A DNA stretch of 64,000 bases from Cupriavidus numazuensis (GTDB lineage: Bacteria > Pseudomonadota > Gammaproteobacteria > Burkholderiales > Burkholderiaceae): the NCBI RefSeq assembly GCF_905397435.1, contig NZ_CAJPVI010000018.1, forward strand, positions 1-64,000, in the 5' to 3' direction. Within the stretch, counting starts at the first letter, position 1. Each line of letters begins with the position of its first letter. Both the position numbers and the translations under genes were made by a program. The notes under the pieces were generated by a model that was not told the DNA's origin, made no database searches, and worked only from the letters and a program-made list of their open reading frames with translations. Positions 34,350 through 44,283 of this stretch are shown piece after piece.

Positions 34350-35621
34350 TCAGGCGCCGCGCCCGCCTGCAACTGCCGCACCGGAGGCAAGGCGCGGCGA
34401 GAATGAACCCACCACCGCCAGCGCGGCGACTGCAGCGATGACGATCAGCGGAATGCTCGCGGCTACCAGCATCGATGCGCTCTGGCCCAGCGCGAACAAC
34501 TGCCCGGCGACGAGCGGCCCGAGGATCGAGCCGAGCCGGCCGATCGCGACCGCTGCGCCTACGCCAGTGCCGCGCACCTGCGTCGGATAGGCCTGGCCGG
34601 CCAGCGCGTACAGCACCGACTGACCGCCCACCAGGAACAGGCCACAAAAGAACGCGCCGACCGCCATCGAGGTACTTCCGCCCGCTCCGGCCAGCCCCGC
34701 CAGTGCGGCGGCGATGCCCACGTACATGCCGACCACCGTCAGGCGGCGGCTGAAGCGGTCCATCACGTTGGCAATGCCCACCGCACCGATACCGCCACCG
34801 ATGTTGAACATCATCATCGCGATGCCCGCCTGCGTGCGTGTCAGGCCGTTGGACAGCACCATCGACGGCAGCCAGTTCATCAGGAAGTACAGCACGATGA
34901 GCGTGCCCAGATAGCTGATCCACAGCGCCAGCGTGGCGCGCGTACGGCCGTCGCCGCACAAGGCCTCGGCAAAGCTCGGTGTGGCTTCCGTGCGCTTCGC
35001 CGATTGCGACTTCGCTTCAACGAACTGCGCCGATTCGGACAGCCACAGCGCGAGCAGCGGCACCATCAGCAGCGGCCCGAACCCGCCCACGTAGAAGATG
35101 TGCCGCCAGCCTTCGTCAGCGGGACTGACAATGCCGATTGCGGCTGCGAGTGCGGCGCCGAACGGCATGCCGCAGTACATTGCGCCAACGGCGGTGCTGC
35201 GCTGCGCGGGCGAAGCCGCTTCCGAGCACAGCGCGATCAGGTTGGGCATGGCGGCACCCAGACCGAGGCCCGTCAGCAGGCGCGCGGCCAGCAGGCTTTC
35301 GAAGTTCCACACCAGCGTCGTCGCGAGCGAAAACGCGCCGAACAGCGCGACCGACAGCATCAGCACGCGCTTGCGGCCCATGCGGTCGGCCAGCCGCCCA
35401 CCCAGCGCCGCACCCGGCAGCAGGCCGATGGCGCCGGCGCTGAAGGCCCAGCCCATCTGCGCCACCGACAGCGAGAACTCCTTCGCAATACGTGGCGCGG
35501 CGACGCCGGCTGATTGCAGGTCCAGCCCTTCCAGCAGGGCGATGGCCAGGCACAGGCCGATGGTGGTGATGCTGCCTTTTGTGCTGCGCACGTCGGCGCT
35601 GCTGATGTTCGATGTACTCAT
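34350..35621 (-). CDS. mhpT: MFS transporter for (hydroxyphenyl)propionate, MhpT-like
   Basis: The 423-residue protein has about twelve membrane segments and the aromatic-acid:H+ symporter motifs: [21 protein letters not shown] in helix 1, [15 protein letters not shown] in the first cytoplasmic loop, and a second DRFSRR-type loop. Length and context match E. coli MhpT, which takes up 3-(3-hydroxyphenyl)propionate. It lies between mhpD and mhpC. Confidence 0.88.
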   Translation of the reverse strand: MSTSNISSADVRSTKGSITTIGLCLAIALLEGLDLQSAGVAAPRIAKEFSLSVAQMGWAFSAGAIGLLPGAALGGRLADRMGRKRVLMLSVALFGAFSLATTLVWNFESLLAARLLTGLGLGAAMPNLIALCSEAASPAQRSTAVGAMYCGMPFGAALAAAIGIVSPADEGWRHIFYVGGFGPLLMVPLLALWLSESAQFVEAKSQSAKRTEATPSFAEALCGDGRTRATLALWISYLGTLIVLYFLMNWLPSMVLSNGLTRTQAGIAMMMFNIGGGIGAVGIANVMDRFSRRLTVVGMYVGIAAALAGLAGAGGSTSMAVGAFFCGLFLVGGQSVLYALAGQAYPTQVRGTGVGAAVAIGRLGSILGPLVAGQLFALGQSASMLVAASIPLIVIAAVAALAVVGSFSPRLASGAAVAGGRGA

Positions 35622-35663
35622 TCTTGTCTCCGCTTCTATCTGTATGCCGCTCTTGGTGGCGGC

Positions 35664-36452
35664 TTATGCGGCGAACGTCGCGCGGACGCTGCCGAGTCCT
35701 TCGATTTCGGTGGTGTAGGTGCCGGGCTCGGTCACAGCGACCATCGGGCCGAGCGCGCCGGTCAGCACGACGTCTCCGGCGCGCAGCGGCGTGCCGAGCT
35801 GCACCATGCGATCCGCAAGCCAGACCGCGGCATTGAGCGGATTGCCGAGGCAGGCAGCGCCGTTGCCGCGCGACAGGACTTCGCCGTCGCGCGAAAGCGT
35901 CATCGCGCATGCCGTGAGATCGACCGCGGACAGCGGCACCGGACGGCTGCCGAGCACGAACAGCGCGCTCGACGCGTTGTCGGCCACGGTATCGACGAAG
36001 CGGATGTCCCAGTTCTGAATGCGGCTGTCGACGACTTCGATCGCTGCCAGCGCGTAGGCGCTGGCGCGCAGGATGTCGGCGAACGTGTGGCGCTCGTGCG
36101 TCAGGTCGTGCTCGAGCACCAGCGCGATCTCGGCCTCGACCTTCGGCTGAATCAGGCGCGATAGCGGCATCGGCTGGCTGTCGCCATACGCCATGCTTGC
36201 GAACAGCGCGCCGAAGTCGGGCTGGTCGACGCCGAGCTGCTTCTGCACGGCCATCGACGTCAGGCCGATCTTGCGGCCGACGATGCGCTCGCCTTGTGCG
36301 ATGCGCGCGTCGACGTTGGCCTGCTGCACAGCGTACGCGGTCGCGATGTCATCGATCGCGATCTCGCCGCGCACCGGTGCAACGGTCTGGCGCGTGGCCT
36401 CGGCATCGCGCAGGCGTGCCGCGATGGCGTTGACGATGTTCGGTTCAGTCAT
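35664..36452 (-). CDS. mhpD: 2-keto-4-pentenoate hydratase MhpD
   Basis: The 262-residue protein belongs to the hydratase/decarboxylase family: AYAVQQANVDARIAQGERIVG, GRKIGLTSMAVQKQLGV, KVEAEIALVLEHDL and GNAACLGNPLNAAVWLADRM. It hydrates 2-hydroxypenta-2,4-dienoate to 4-hydroxy-2-oxovalerate. It follows mhpB by 18 bases. The genes for the next two steps (mhpF, mhpE) are not in this window. Confidence 0.92.
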   Translation of the reverse strand: MTEPNIVNAIAARLRDAEATRQTVAPVRGEIAIDDIATAYAVQQANVDARIAQGERIVGRKIGLTSMAVQKQLGVDQPDFGALFASMAYGDSQPMPLSRLIQPKVEAEIALVLEHDLTHERHTFADILRASAYALAAIEVVDSRIQNWDIRFVDTVADNASSALFVLGSRPVPLSAVDLTACAMTLSRDGEVLSRGNGAACLGNPLNAAVWLADRMVQLGTPLRAGDVVLTGALGPMVAVTEPGTYTTEIEGLGSVRATFAA

Positions 36453-36470
36453 GGATTCTCCTTGATCGGA

Positions 36471-37421
36471 TCAGGCCGCCGCAGGCTCGGCGTGCATGGT
36501 GGCGAAGCCCGCGATCCACTCGGGAATCGCGCGGTAGAAGTCGAGCGACGCACGGTATGGTCCGTATGCGGCCAGCGCCCCAAACGCAGCTACCCACGTG
36601 CGGATCTCGTGCGCCGACTTGCCGCCGTCGCGCGTGATGGCGTCGTTGGTCATGCCGTCGACAGCGGTGAGTTCGCCGGATGCGAGCAGCGACAGGAACG
36701 CACGGTCCCACTCGGGATTGAGCGGGTGCAAATGGCTGTCGCCTGCGACGAATGCCTTGGCAGCGGCAACGGTGCGGGCCTGGCGCGCGGCACGCGATTC
36801 GGGCGACGGGTTGCGCCCCGCGATCAGGCGTTCGGCAACTTCCTCGCTCGCACCGGCCAGTTCCGGTACCGGCGGCTCATGCGAGATGCCACCCGAACCG
36901 ACCACCAGCACACGCTTGCCGGTGCGCGACAGGAAGCGGCCGACCGCATCGCCGAGCAGTCGCGCGCGGCGTAACGTGGCCATCGGCGGCGCCACCGAGT
37001 TGATGAAGACGGGGATGACCGGATAGCGATCCAAACCGCCGGTCAGTGCTGCGAGCGCATCCGCACAACCGTGGTCGACCTGCATCCGGTACGACAGCGC
37101 GACATCGATATCCGCGGCCATCACGCTTTCGGCCAGCGACTGCGCGAGGTCTGCGGGCACGGGCAGCTTGCCGGCCAGGCTCTTGAAGTCACCGATCGCG
37201 GTGGCCGCAGCACCGATGCAGAACGGCGGCATCACGTCATAGAAGAAGCCGTTGAAGTGGTCCGGCGCAAACACCACGACCAGTTCGGGATCGAATGCAC
37301 GCACGCGCTCGCGCGCTGCGGCCTGTACGCGCTCGACCTCGGCAACGACTTCGGGCGCGGGGTCGACGTAGCCGTGCAACGGCGTATGCGACAGACATTC
37401 AAGTTGAATCGGCATCCTCAT
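36471..37421 (-). CDS. mhpB: 3-(2,3-dihydroxyphenyl)propionate 1,2-dioxygenase MhpB
   Basis: The ATG at 37421 overlaps the mhpA stop by four bases; ATG 37415 is also possible. The ~316-residue protein is a LigB-type extradiol dioxygenase with [43 protein letters not shown] and [16 protein letters not shown], which supply the Fe(II) and acid-base histidines. It opens the catechol ring in the meta position. It lies second in the operon. Confidence 0.94.
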   Translation of the reverse strand: MRMPIQLECLSHTPLHGYVDPAPEVVAEVERVQAAARERVRAFDPELVVVFAPDHFNGFFYDVMPPFCIGAAATAIGDFKSLAGKLPVPADLAQSLAESVMAADIDVALSYRMQVDHGCADALAALTGGLDRYPVIPVFINSVAPPMATLRRARLLGDAVGRFLSRTGKRVLVVGSGGISHEPPVPELAGASEEVAERLIAGRNPSPESRAARQARTVAAAKAFVAGDSHLHPLNPEWDRAFLSLLASGELTAVDGMTNDAITRDGGKSAHEIRTWVAAFGALAAYGPYRASLDFYRAIPEWIAGFATMHAEPAAA

Positions 37422-39274
37422 GCTCCTGCTGCCTGGGTAACGGTGATGGGGTCGAGCACAGGGCGCGACGTCATGGAAGGGTTGGAGGCTTCCGCATAGG
37501 GCGACGCCTGCGTCATGCCAAGCTTGCCGGCGAGTTCGGTAATGGCTTCCGACACTTGCTGCGGCGAGCACACGCCCGCCACGAAGCGGTCCGGGCGCAG
37601 CAGCACCACCGATTGCGGCAGGCGGCTGAACCACTCCTTCAGGCGGCCACTGGCGTCGCCAATCGCGATCACGCCTTCGGGCACATCGTCGCCGTGGCGC
37701 AGTTGCACATCAGGCTTGGCGAGCACGAAGCGCATGCCGGCCTTCTCGGCGAGCGCGCGCGCCTGCGGCGTCAGGCCGAAGGTCGGGTCGGTGCCCCAGC
37801 CGACCACGGCAAAGCCGTTGCCGATCGCGTCGTCGAGCAGCGTGAGGCGATCATTGGCGGTGCGTACGCGCGGCTGGATGAACATGCGGCCCACGGGCGA
37901 GCCGGCCAGCGGATCCTTGCCGTACACCAGGCGCCCAAGGAACGATTCGCGCTTCTCGCTCATCAGGCCAAGCAGGCGGCCCGGCGCCGAGTTGCCGGCG
38001 CGTTCCAGCACACGGGCGAGCCAGCCGCCGCGCGGTTGCGGCGGCGGCAGCAGCACAACGCCTTCCTCATAGCGCGGCATCGGCTTGAACCGCATCTCGA
38101 TGAAGTAGCGCTTGACCGCGGGCAGCACATTGAAGCTGCGAACGAAGGCATCGCGGAAACGTACGCCGAAGCGGGTGTTCGGCGCGAAGATATCGCCTGC
38201 CACTTCGGACAGGTGGATCATCGAACGCGCGTGCGCGCGGCGCTCGGCGGTGTAGGTGTCGAGCAGACGGCCATCGGCGAGCCCCTTCGCGACCATCGCG
38301 AGCTTCCAGCCGAGGTTGTTGGCGTCGCGGATGCCGCTGTTGTAGCCCTGACCCTGCCACACCGGCATGATGTGCGCGGCGTCGCCAGCCAGCAGCACGC
38401 GATCGACGCGGAACGTCGACGCGAGCCGGGCGTTGTGCGTGTACACGCGCTTGCGGATGTAGTCGACCTTGTCCGGATCGGCCACCACTTTGCGGATCAG
38501 CGCGGCCATGTTCTCAGGCTTGGACAGCTCCTCTTCGGTCTCGCCCGGCATCACCATGAACTCGAAGCGGCGGATGCCATGCGGCAGCGCGGCCGAGACA
38601 TACGGGCGCTCGTGGTCGCAGTGCATGTAGATGTGCGGCGAGCCGACCGGGTCGTTGCGCACGTCGACGACGATCCACTGGTTCGGCTTGGTGCGGCCTT
38701 CAAACGGCACCTGCAGAGCGCGGCGCACAATGCTGTTGCCGCCGTCCGCGCCGACCATGTACGCGGCGCGGATCGTGCGGCGCCTACCGGCGCTGGTGGT
38801 CACCTCGGCACTGACGCCGTGGCCGTCCTGCGTGAACGCCTCGACGCCGTGGCCGAACAGCACCTGCACGTGTTCGAAGCGCTGCAGGCCCTCATACAGC
38901 ACGCGGTCGGCCAGCGGCTGGATGAACGCATTGCGGCGCGACCAGCCGAACTCGTCGGTGCGCGGCTCGATGGACGCGAAGCAATGGCCGTCCTTCGTGA
39001 CGAAGCGCATCCAGTGGTCAGGCGTGGTGTGCGGCAGCAGCGTGTCGGCAAGCCCGACCGCCTGGAACACGCGCAGCGCTTCATCGTCGAGGCCGATGGC
39101 GCGCGGATAGTCGATGAGCTGGTCCAGCTTTTCGACGACCGTGACGCGCACGCCCTGCAGGCCGAGAATGTTGGCGATCATCAGCCCGACCGGGCCGGCG
39201 CCGATGATGGCGACGTCGGTATCGACATCGGGAAGACGGTCGGCGTGTGCCGTCTGCGTGGCCGTGGTGTTCAT
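37418..39274 (-). CDS. mhpA: 3-(3-hydroxyphenyl)propionate hydroxylase MhpA
   Basis: The start at 39274 gives 618 residues. The flavoprotein monooxygenase features are the FAD-binding [36 protein letters not shown], and [23 protein letters not shown]-terminal thioredoxin-like domain follows. It hydroxylates 3-(3-hydroxyphenyl)propionate ortho to the hydroxyl with NADH and oxygen. It is the first gene of the operon and divergent from mhpR. Length is somewhat above E. coli MhpA (about 554). Confidence 0.92.
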   Translation of the reverse strand: MNTTATQTAHADRLPDVDTDVAIIGAGPVGLMIANILGLQGVRVTVVEKLDQLIDYPRAIGLDDEALRVFQAVGLADTLLPHTTPDHWMRFVTKDGHCFASIEPRTDEFGWSRRNAFIQPLADRVLYEGLQRFEHVQVLFGHGVEAFTQDGHGVSAEVTTSAGRRRTIRAAYMVGADGGNSIVRRALQVPFEGRTKPNQWIVVDVRNDPVGSPHIYMHCDHERPYVSAALPHGIRRFEFMVMPGETEEELSKPENMAALIRKVVADPDKVDYIRKRVYTHNARLASTFRVDRVLLAGDAAHIMPVWQGQGYNSGIRDANNLGWKLAMVAKGLADGRLLDTYTAERRAHARSMIHLSEVAGDIFAPNTRFGVRFRDAFVRSFNVLPAVKRYFIEMRFKPMPRYEEGVVLLPPPQPRGGWLARVLERAGNSAPGRLLGLMSEKRESFLGRLVYGKDPLAGSPVGRMFIQPRVRTANDRLTLLDDAIGNGFAVVGWGTDPTFGLTPQARALAEKAGMRFVLAKPDVQLRHGDDVPEGVIAIGDASGRLKEWFSRLPQSVVLLRPDRFVAGVCSPQQVSEAITELAGKLGMTQASPYAEASNPSMTSRPVLDPITVTQAAGA

Positions 39275-39499
39275 AGGTCTCCTACTGGCAAGGCACGAGC
39301 GCGCCCCCGCGCCGTTGTGGCGCGTCATGGCTGTGCTGCGATGAATGGGAATCAGGTGGCCGGGGTTCCGGCCAGGGTCAGGCGCCGGAAGTGCGGCGCT
39401 GGCGACGGATCAGGCAGGGCATTGGGGGCGTCTCCGTGGATTTGCGATTTTCAGAGGAGTCTAGGCATCCGCCAGCGCGCGCTCAAACATTTCTATAAA

Positions 39500-39518
39500 A
39501 TGTGCAAGGAATGCACAT
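39500..39518. promoter_or_regulatory. Palindrome before mhpR, likely regulator site
   Basis: ATGTGCA and TGCACAT are exact inverted repeats separated by AGGAA. A TATAAA sequence sits directly before it at 39494-39499. The site lies 22 bases before mhpR and 226 before mhpA, so it fits autoregulation by MhpR best. Confidence 0.65.
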
Positions 39519-39540
39519 CTTTGATTTTTAAGGATTTTCC

Positions 39541-40323
39541 ATGACCAAGTACGCCAACGTGCGGGGGTTGTCACGCGGCCTGCAGGTACTGCGGGCGCTC
39601 AATGCCATGGAAAACGGCCGTGCCACCAGCCAGCAACTGAGCGAAGCGACCGGGCTGCACCGAACCACCGTGCGGCGTCTGCTGGAAACGCTGGTCGAAG
39701 AAGGATTCGTGCGGCGCAGTACGTCGGACGACAGCTTCCGCCTGACGCTAGACGTGCGCGCGCTCAGCGAAGGCTTCACCGACGACGAACGCATCGCCAC
39801 CATCGCGCCGCCGATCATGGGACGGCTGCTGCAGCGCGTGGTGTGGCCGTCAGACCTGACCACGCCGGACGGCGACGCCATGATCATCCGCGAGACCACG
39901 CACCGCTTCAGCCCGCTGTCGTTTCACCGTGCGATGGTCGGCAGGCGGCTGCCGATCTTGCTGACCTCGGCCGGCCGCGTGTATTTCTCGATGTGCCCCG
40001 ATGCCGAGCGCGAAGACATTCTCGAAGTCCTGCGCTCGGGCGCGGGCGGCGAACAGCAGCTCAAGCTGGCGATGGATGACGCATATATCCGCAACCTGAT
40101 CCGGCAGACGCGCAAGGACGGGTTCGGGTCCAATCATGGGGACTGGGCGGACCAGAAAAAGATCGGGGCGGTGGCAGTTGCGATCCAGGCAGAGGGGCGC
40201 GTGCTGGCGAGCCTGAACGTCGTGTATCTGGAGCAGGCGATCAGTCCGGCAGAGGCGACGCGTCGGTTTGTGCCGGAGTTGCAGCAGGCGGCAAAGGAGA
40301 TGGTGTCTGCCTTGAGCGAGTAG
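39541..40323 (+). CDS. mhpR: IclR-family regulator MhpR
   Basis: The 260-residue protein has an IclR winged helix (LQVLRALNAMENGRATSQQL, then GLHRTTVRRLLETLVEEGFV) and an effector domain (residues about 90-255, with DTNHGDWADQKKIGAVAVAI-like features: NHGDWADQKKIGAVAV). It is divergent from mhpABDTC. In E. coli MhpR activates mhp genes with hydroxyphenylpropionate. The same role is expected here from position and family. Confidence 0.88.
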   Translation: MTKYANVRGLSRGLQVLRALNAMENGRATSQQLSEATGLHRTTVRRLLETLVEEGFVRRSTSDDSFRLTLDVRALSEGFTDDERIATIAPPIMGRLLQRVVWPSDLTTPDGDAMIIRETTHRFSPLSFHRAMVGRRLPILLTSAGRVYFSMCPDAEREDILEVLRSGAGGEQQLKLAMDDAYIRNLIRQTRKDGFGSNHGDWADQKKIGAVAVAIQAEGRVLASLNVVYLEQAISPAEATRRFVPELQQAAKEMVSALSE

Positions 40324-40418
40324 TCGCAGCGTAAGCCAACCCGCGGTTGCGCACCGCCGCGACGATTCCCCAATTTGGCGTAGATTGACGCTTCTAGCCC
40401 CCGCAATCCGAAAATCCC

Positions 40419-40437
40419 TATAATCGAACGACCGTTC
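40419..40437 (+). promoter_or_regulatory. -10 box with adjoining palindrome before nitronate monooxygenase gene
   Basis: TATAAT at 40419-40424 is followed at once by GAACGACCGTTC (40426-40437), a palindrome of the AACGNNCGTT kind bound by some TetR regulators. No good -35 was seen. No TetR gene lies nearby, so the regulator would be encoded elsewhere. Confidence 0.5.
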
Positions 40438-40481
40438 ATTTCAGGGTGCCGCCGGCGCCCGTACGTGGCTCAGGAGACATC

Positions 40482-41459
40482 ATGCCCGCCGCACGACAAC
40501 TGCCCCAGGCGCTCCAAAACCTGGCTCTTCCCGTCATCGCCTCGCCGATGTTCATCGTCAGCTATCCGGAACTGGTGCTGGCGCAGTGCAAGGCCGGCAT
40601 TGTCGGCTCGTTCCCCGCGCTGAACGCACGCCCGGCCGAGCTGCTCGACGAATGGCTCACGCAGATGCAGGAGGAACTGGCCAGCTTCCAGGCCGCCAAT
40701 CCCGGCAAGCCGGTCGGGCCGATCGCGGTGAACCAGATCGTGCATACGTCCAACGCCCGCCTGGAACAGGACGTAAAGGTCTGCGTGGACCACAAGGTGC
40801 CGATCTTCATCACCTCGCTGCGTGCGCCGGTCAGGGAAATGATCGATGCCGTGCACAGCTATGGCGGCATCGTGCTGCATGACGTGATCAGCCTGCGCCA
40901 TGCCGAGAAGGCGCTGGAAGCGGGTGTCGACGGCCTGATCCTGGTGGCGGCGGGTGCAGGCGGCCATGCCGGCACGCTGTCGCCGTTCGCGCTGGTCGGC
41001 GAAGTACGCAAGATCTTCGATGGCCCCATCGCGCTGTCGGGCTCGATCGCCACCGGCGACGCCGTGCTCGCCGCGCAGGCCATGGGTGCCGACTTTGCCT
41101 ACGTGGGCACGCGCTTCATCGCGTCGCAGGAAGCGCACGCCAACGAAGCGTACAAGCAGTCGATTACGGGCTCGGCCGCCTCCGACATCATCTACACGAA
41201 CCTGTTCACCGGCGTGCACGGCAACTACATCCGCGAAAGCATCGTCGGTGCCGGCCTCGATCCGGACAACCTGCCGTCAGCCGACAAGAGCAAGATGGAT
41301 TTTTCCAGCGGCAGCTCCAAGGCCAAGGCATGGAAGGAGATCTGGGGCGCCGGCCAGGGCGTGGGCCAGATCCACGATATCCCGCCCGCCGGCGAGATCG
41401 TCGCGCGCATGAAGGCCGAGTACGATGCCGCCAAGGCGCGGCTCGGCATCGCGCGCTAA
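40482..41459 (+). CDS. Nitronate monooxygenase family flavoprotein
   Basis: The start at 40482 follows GGAGA. The 325-residue TIM-barrel protein has PVIASPMFIVSYPELVLAQCKAGIVGSFPALNAR, a GGHAGTLSPFALVGEV FMN-phosphate region and GADFAYVGTRFIASQEA. These match the 2-nitropropane dioxygenase/nitronate monooxygenase family, which oxidises alkyl nitronates with FMN; some members are enoyl reductases or quinone reductases. The true substrate is not evident. Confidence 0.88.
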   Translation: MPAARQLPQALQNLALPVIASPMFIVSYPELVLAQCKAGIVGSFPALNARPAELLDEWLTQMQEELASFQAANPGKPVGPIAVNQIVHTSNARLEQDVKVCVDHKVPIFITSLRAPVREMIDAVHSYGGIVLHDVISLRHAEKALEAGVDGLILVAAGAGGHAGTLSPFALVGEVRKIFDGPIALSGSIATGDAVLAAQAMGADFAYVGTRFIASQEAHANEAYKQSITGSAASDIIYTNLFTGVHGNYIRESIVGAGLDPDNLPSADKSKMDFSSGSSKAKAWKEIWGAGQGVGQIHDIPPAGEIVARMKAEYDAAKARLGIAR

Positions 41460-41474
41460 GCCTGCTTCGTACCG

Positions 41475-41927
41475 TTGCCGTCCCTGCGCCGCAACACGCC
41501 CGAACCGGAGCTTGCTGCCACGGTGGTATTGAGCCGCCGGCAGCGGCTGCTGCGCGCGATGTGGGTGACGCTGGGGGCGTTGAGCCTGCTGCTCGGGATC
41601 ATCGGCATCTTCCTGCCGGTGCTGCCGACCACGCCGTTCGTGCTGCTGGCCGCCGCGTGCTTTGCGCGCGGCTCCGAGCGCTTCCACGACTGGCTGCTGG
41701 AGCATCCTCGCTTCGGGCCGCTGGTCAGCGACTGGCAGCGCCATCACAGCATTCCGCTGCGCGCGAAATGCCTGGCGCTCGTGATGATGTGGACATCGAT
41801 GGGCGCCACCGCGTGGCTGATGCGCGCGCGGCCGCTGGCGTCGGCGGCGCTGATCGCTTGTGCGGCGGCGGTCAGTATCTGGATGTTGCGCCTGCCGACA
41901 CGGCCTCCGGGCGGGCACGGGAACTAG
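41475..41927 (+). CDS. YbaN family (DUF454) membrane protein
   Basis: The open frame starts at TTG 41475; the first ATG would cut into the conserved part, so TTG or the GTG at 41523 is likelier. The product (up to 150 residues) has the family signature LSLLLGIIGIFLPVLPTTPFVLLAAACFARGS and WLLEHPRFGPLVSDW, with three to four membrane helices. Function is unknown. It lies 15 bases after the nitronate monooxygenase gene and may be co-transcribed. Confidence 0.83.
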   Translation: MPSLRRNTPEPELAATVVLSRRQRLLRAMWVTLGALSLLLGIIGIFLPVLPTTPFVLLAAACFARGSERFHDWLLEHPRFGPLVSDWQRHHSIPLRAKCLALVMMWTSMGATAWLMRARPLASAALIACAAAVSIWMLRLPTRPPGGHGN

Positions 41928-41951
41928 ACCACTGCGTCAGAGCGGATGGCT

Positions 41952-42013
41952 TGTCGCGATTGCACGCGCCGGCCCTCTCCCCCAGCCCCTCTCCCGCAAG
42001 CGGGCGAGGGGAG
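41952..42013. repeat. Dispersed palindromic repeat, half copy
   Basis: GCGATTGCACGCGCC leads into CCCTCTCCCCCAGCCCCTCT and a CCCGC/GCGGG hairpin. It matches one half of the units at 22997 and 24414. It lies between convergent genes. Confidence 0.75.
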
Positions 42014-42042
42014 CACACAGGGGGGGCGCTGAGACGGCGGCG

Positions 42043-43293
42043 TCAGTCGTAGCGACGCGCGTCCTCGATCACCTTGCCGTCCTGCGGCAAGGAACCCGAT
42101 GGCACGAACGCTACCTCGCCGCGCAGGCGCATCACTTCCCGCAACGACTCCGCCACCGCCTGCTTCAGCCCGTCGTCGTCGCGCGTGGCGTCGCAATGCA
42201 GCGTCATCACGTCGGCGCCCATGGTGCCGGTCACGACCAGCCGCGCGGCGCGGATTTCCGGATGGCGGCGCAGCACGTCGGCCACTTGCCCCGGATGCAC
42301 GAACATGCCCTTGACCTTGGTGGTCTGGTCGGCGCGCCCGAGCCAGCCCTTGAGGCGGATATTGGTACGTCCACATGGGCTTGCGCGATGCGAGGAATCG
42401 GCGACGATTGCCGACAGGTCGCCAGTACCGAAGCGGATCAACGGATAGTCGCCATTGCCGAGCACGGTCACCACGACCTCGCCGGTCTCGCCTTCAGGCA
42501 TCGGCCGCGTGCCGCCCGGTTCGACGATCTCGACGAGCACGTTTTCATCGACGACCCAACCATCGCCGCCGTCCGTTTCGTAAGCGATGAGTCCGAGATC
42601 GGCCGAGCCATACATCTGCTGCACCCGGATGCCGCGCTCCTGGAACCAGCCGCGCAGCGATGGCGGCAATGCCTCGCCAGAGACCAGCGCCTTGGACAGG
42701 CTGTGGCATGGCATGCCCATTTCCACGCCACGCTCCAGCAGCAGCTTGAGGAACGACGGCGTGCCCGCGTAGGCGGACGGCTGCAGGCTGGCCAGCGCCT
42801 GCACCTGTGACTCGGTTTGCCCGACACCTGCCGGGAACACGCAGCAGCCGAGCCGGTGCGCGCCCGTCTCCATCATCATGCCGGCCGGCGTGAAGTGATA
42901 GGAGAAGGTGTTGTAGACCAGCTCGCCCGAGCGGAATCCTGCTGCGAACATGGCGCGCGCGATACGCCACCAGTCGGCGTCGTGACCGTCGGGCTCGTGG
43001 ATCGGGCCCGGCGACTGGAAGATGTGGCGCAGGCCGCCGATCGGCGTGGCATTGAGGCCGCCAAGCGGTGGCATGGCCTTTTGCCGCGCGGTCAGGTCCG
43101 ACTTGCGTGTTACCGGCAGCGCGGCCAGCGCTTCGCGCGTGGTCAGCATGGCGGGATCGACATCGCGCAGCACTTCCGCGAAGTACGGCGCATGCGCACG
43201 CGCATGGGCAACCTGCCGGGACAGTGCAGCCAGCAGCGCCTGCTCGCGGACTTCCGGCGCACGGGTTTCGAGCGAATCGAAGTATTCAGGCAT
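42043..43293 (-). CDS. PaaK-like AMP-dependent CoA ligase
   Basis: The 416-residue protein is in the phenylacetate-CoA ligase branch of the ANL superfamily. Features are TRKSDLTARQKAMPPLGGLN, a central IFQSPGPIHEPDGHDADWWR, YAGTPSFLKLLLERG, QQMYGSADLGLIAYET and the C-terminal KGMFVHPGQVADVLRRHPEI. It should activate an aromatic or other carboxylic acid to its CoA thioester. It is the last gene of the minus-strand run with the Liv transporter, so it may process the transported compound; the substrate is unknown. Confidence 0.85.
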   Translation of the reverse strand: MPEYFDSLETRAPEVREQALLAALSRQVAHARAHAPYFAEVLRDVDPAMLTTREALAALPVTRKSDLTARQKAMPPLGGLNATPIGGLRHIFQSPGPIHEPDGHDADWWRIARAMFAAGFRSGELVYNTFSYHFTPAGMMMETGAHRLGCCVFPAGVGQTESQVQALASLQPSAYAGTPSFLKLLLERGVEMGMPCHSLSKALVSGEALPPSLRGWFQERGIRVQQMYGSADLGLIAYETDGGDGWVVDENVLVEIVEPGGTRPMPEGETGEVVVTVLGNGDYPLIRFGTGDLSAIVADSSHRASPCGRTNIRLKGWLGRADQTTKVKGMFVHPGQVADVLRRHPEIRAARLVVTGTMGADVMTLHCDATRDDDGLKQAVAESLREVMRLRGEVAFVPSGSLPQDGKVIEDARRYD

Positions 43294-43335
43294 GGTGGGA
43301 TACGACGAATAGGTTCGGTGAATTCGGCGGAAGGT

Positions 43336-43363
43336 GCTCCCCTCTCCCGCTGAGGGGAGAGGG
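43336..43363. repeat. Minimal CTCTCCCGC hairpin
   Basis: GCTCCCCTCTCCCGC pairs with GAGGGGAGAGG to form a short hairpin, a reduced member of the dispersed palindromic family. It separates the ligase and livF genes. Confidence 0.65.
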
Positions 43364-43380
43364 AAAACAGTTGGATTACG

Positions 43381-44196
43381 TTACGCCAGCCAGCGCTTTC
43401 TCCGGCGATAGCTCTTCACATCGCGGAACGACTTCCTCTCCCCACCCTCCGCGTCGTTGGCGGCCACGCCAAGGTAGAACTCCTTGACGTCTTCATTGGT
43501 GCGCAGCGACTCGGCGTCGCCGTCCATCACCACGCGGCCGTTCTCGAGGATGTAGCCGTAGTCGGCATAGCGCAGTGCCACCATCGTGTTCTGCTCGGCC
43601 AGCAGGAAGCTGACCTTCTCGCGCGTGTTCAGGTCGCGCACGATCTCGAAGATCTCCTCGACGATCTGCGGCGCGAGGCCCATCGACGGCTCGTCGAGCA
43701 GAATCATCGCAGGCTTGGCCATCATGGCCCGGCCGATCGCGCACATCTGCTGCTCGCCGCCAGAGGTATAGCCCGCCTGCGACTTGCGGCGTGTCTTCAG
43801 GCGCGGGAAATAGGCGTAGATCTTCTCCAGCTCGTCGCGCGTCTCGCCGCGCGACAGGCCGCGCGTATAGGCGCCGGTCAGCAGGTTCTCTTCGATGGTG
43901 AGGTGGGCGAAGCAGTGGCGGCCCTCCATCACCTGGATCACGCCACGCCGGACCAGGTCGTTGGGCGTGAGCTGGTCGACGCGGTCGCCGCGGTATTCGA
44001 CCGAGCCCTTGGTGACGTCACCGCGCTCCGCATGCAGCAGGTTGGAGATGGCCTTGAGCGTGGTGGTCTTGCCCGCACCGTTGGCGCCCAGCAGCGCGAC
44101 GATCTTGCCCTCCGGCACTTCGAGCGATACGCCCTTGAGCACCAGGATCACGTGATCGTAGATGACTTCGATATTGTTGACGGAGAGGAGGGTCAT
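43381..44196 (-). CDS. livF: Branched-chain-type ABC transporter ATPase LivF
   Basis: The start at 44196 gives 271 residues. The ATPase has Walker A GANGAGKTT, signature TSGGEQQMCAIGRAM and Walker B MILLDEPSMGL. Its C-terminus is about 30 residues longer than in E. coli LivF (NDAEGGERKSFRDVKSYRRR). It is the second ATPase of a full Liv-type importer encoded on this strand with livK, livM, livH and livG. Confidence 0.92.
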   Translation of the reverse strand: MTLLSVNNIEVIYDHVILVLKGVSLEVPEGKIVALLGANGAGKTTTLKAISNLLHAERGDVTKGSVEYRGDRVDQLTPNDLVRRGVIQVMEGRHCFAHLTIEENLLTGAYTRGLSRGETRDELEKIYAYFPRLKTRRKSQAGYTSGGEQQMCAIGRAMMAKPAMILLDEPSMGLAPQIVEEIFEIVRDLNTREKVSFLLAEQNTMVALRYADYGYILENGRVVMDGDAESLRTNEDVKEFYLGVAANDAEGGERKSFRDVKSYRRRKRWLA

Positions 44197-44283
44197 GGTA
44201 CGGCTCTCAAATGTCTGGGGCCTCTCCGCCCGTGCACGCACGAGCGGAGAGCACACAACTGGCAGCGTTCACTGCCGCGGCAA

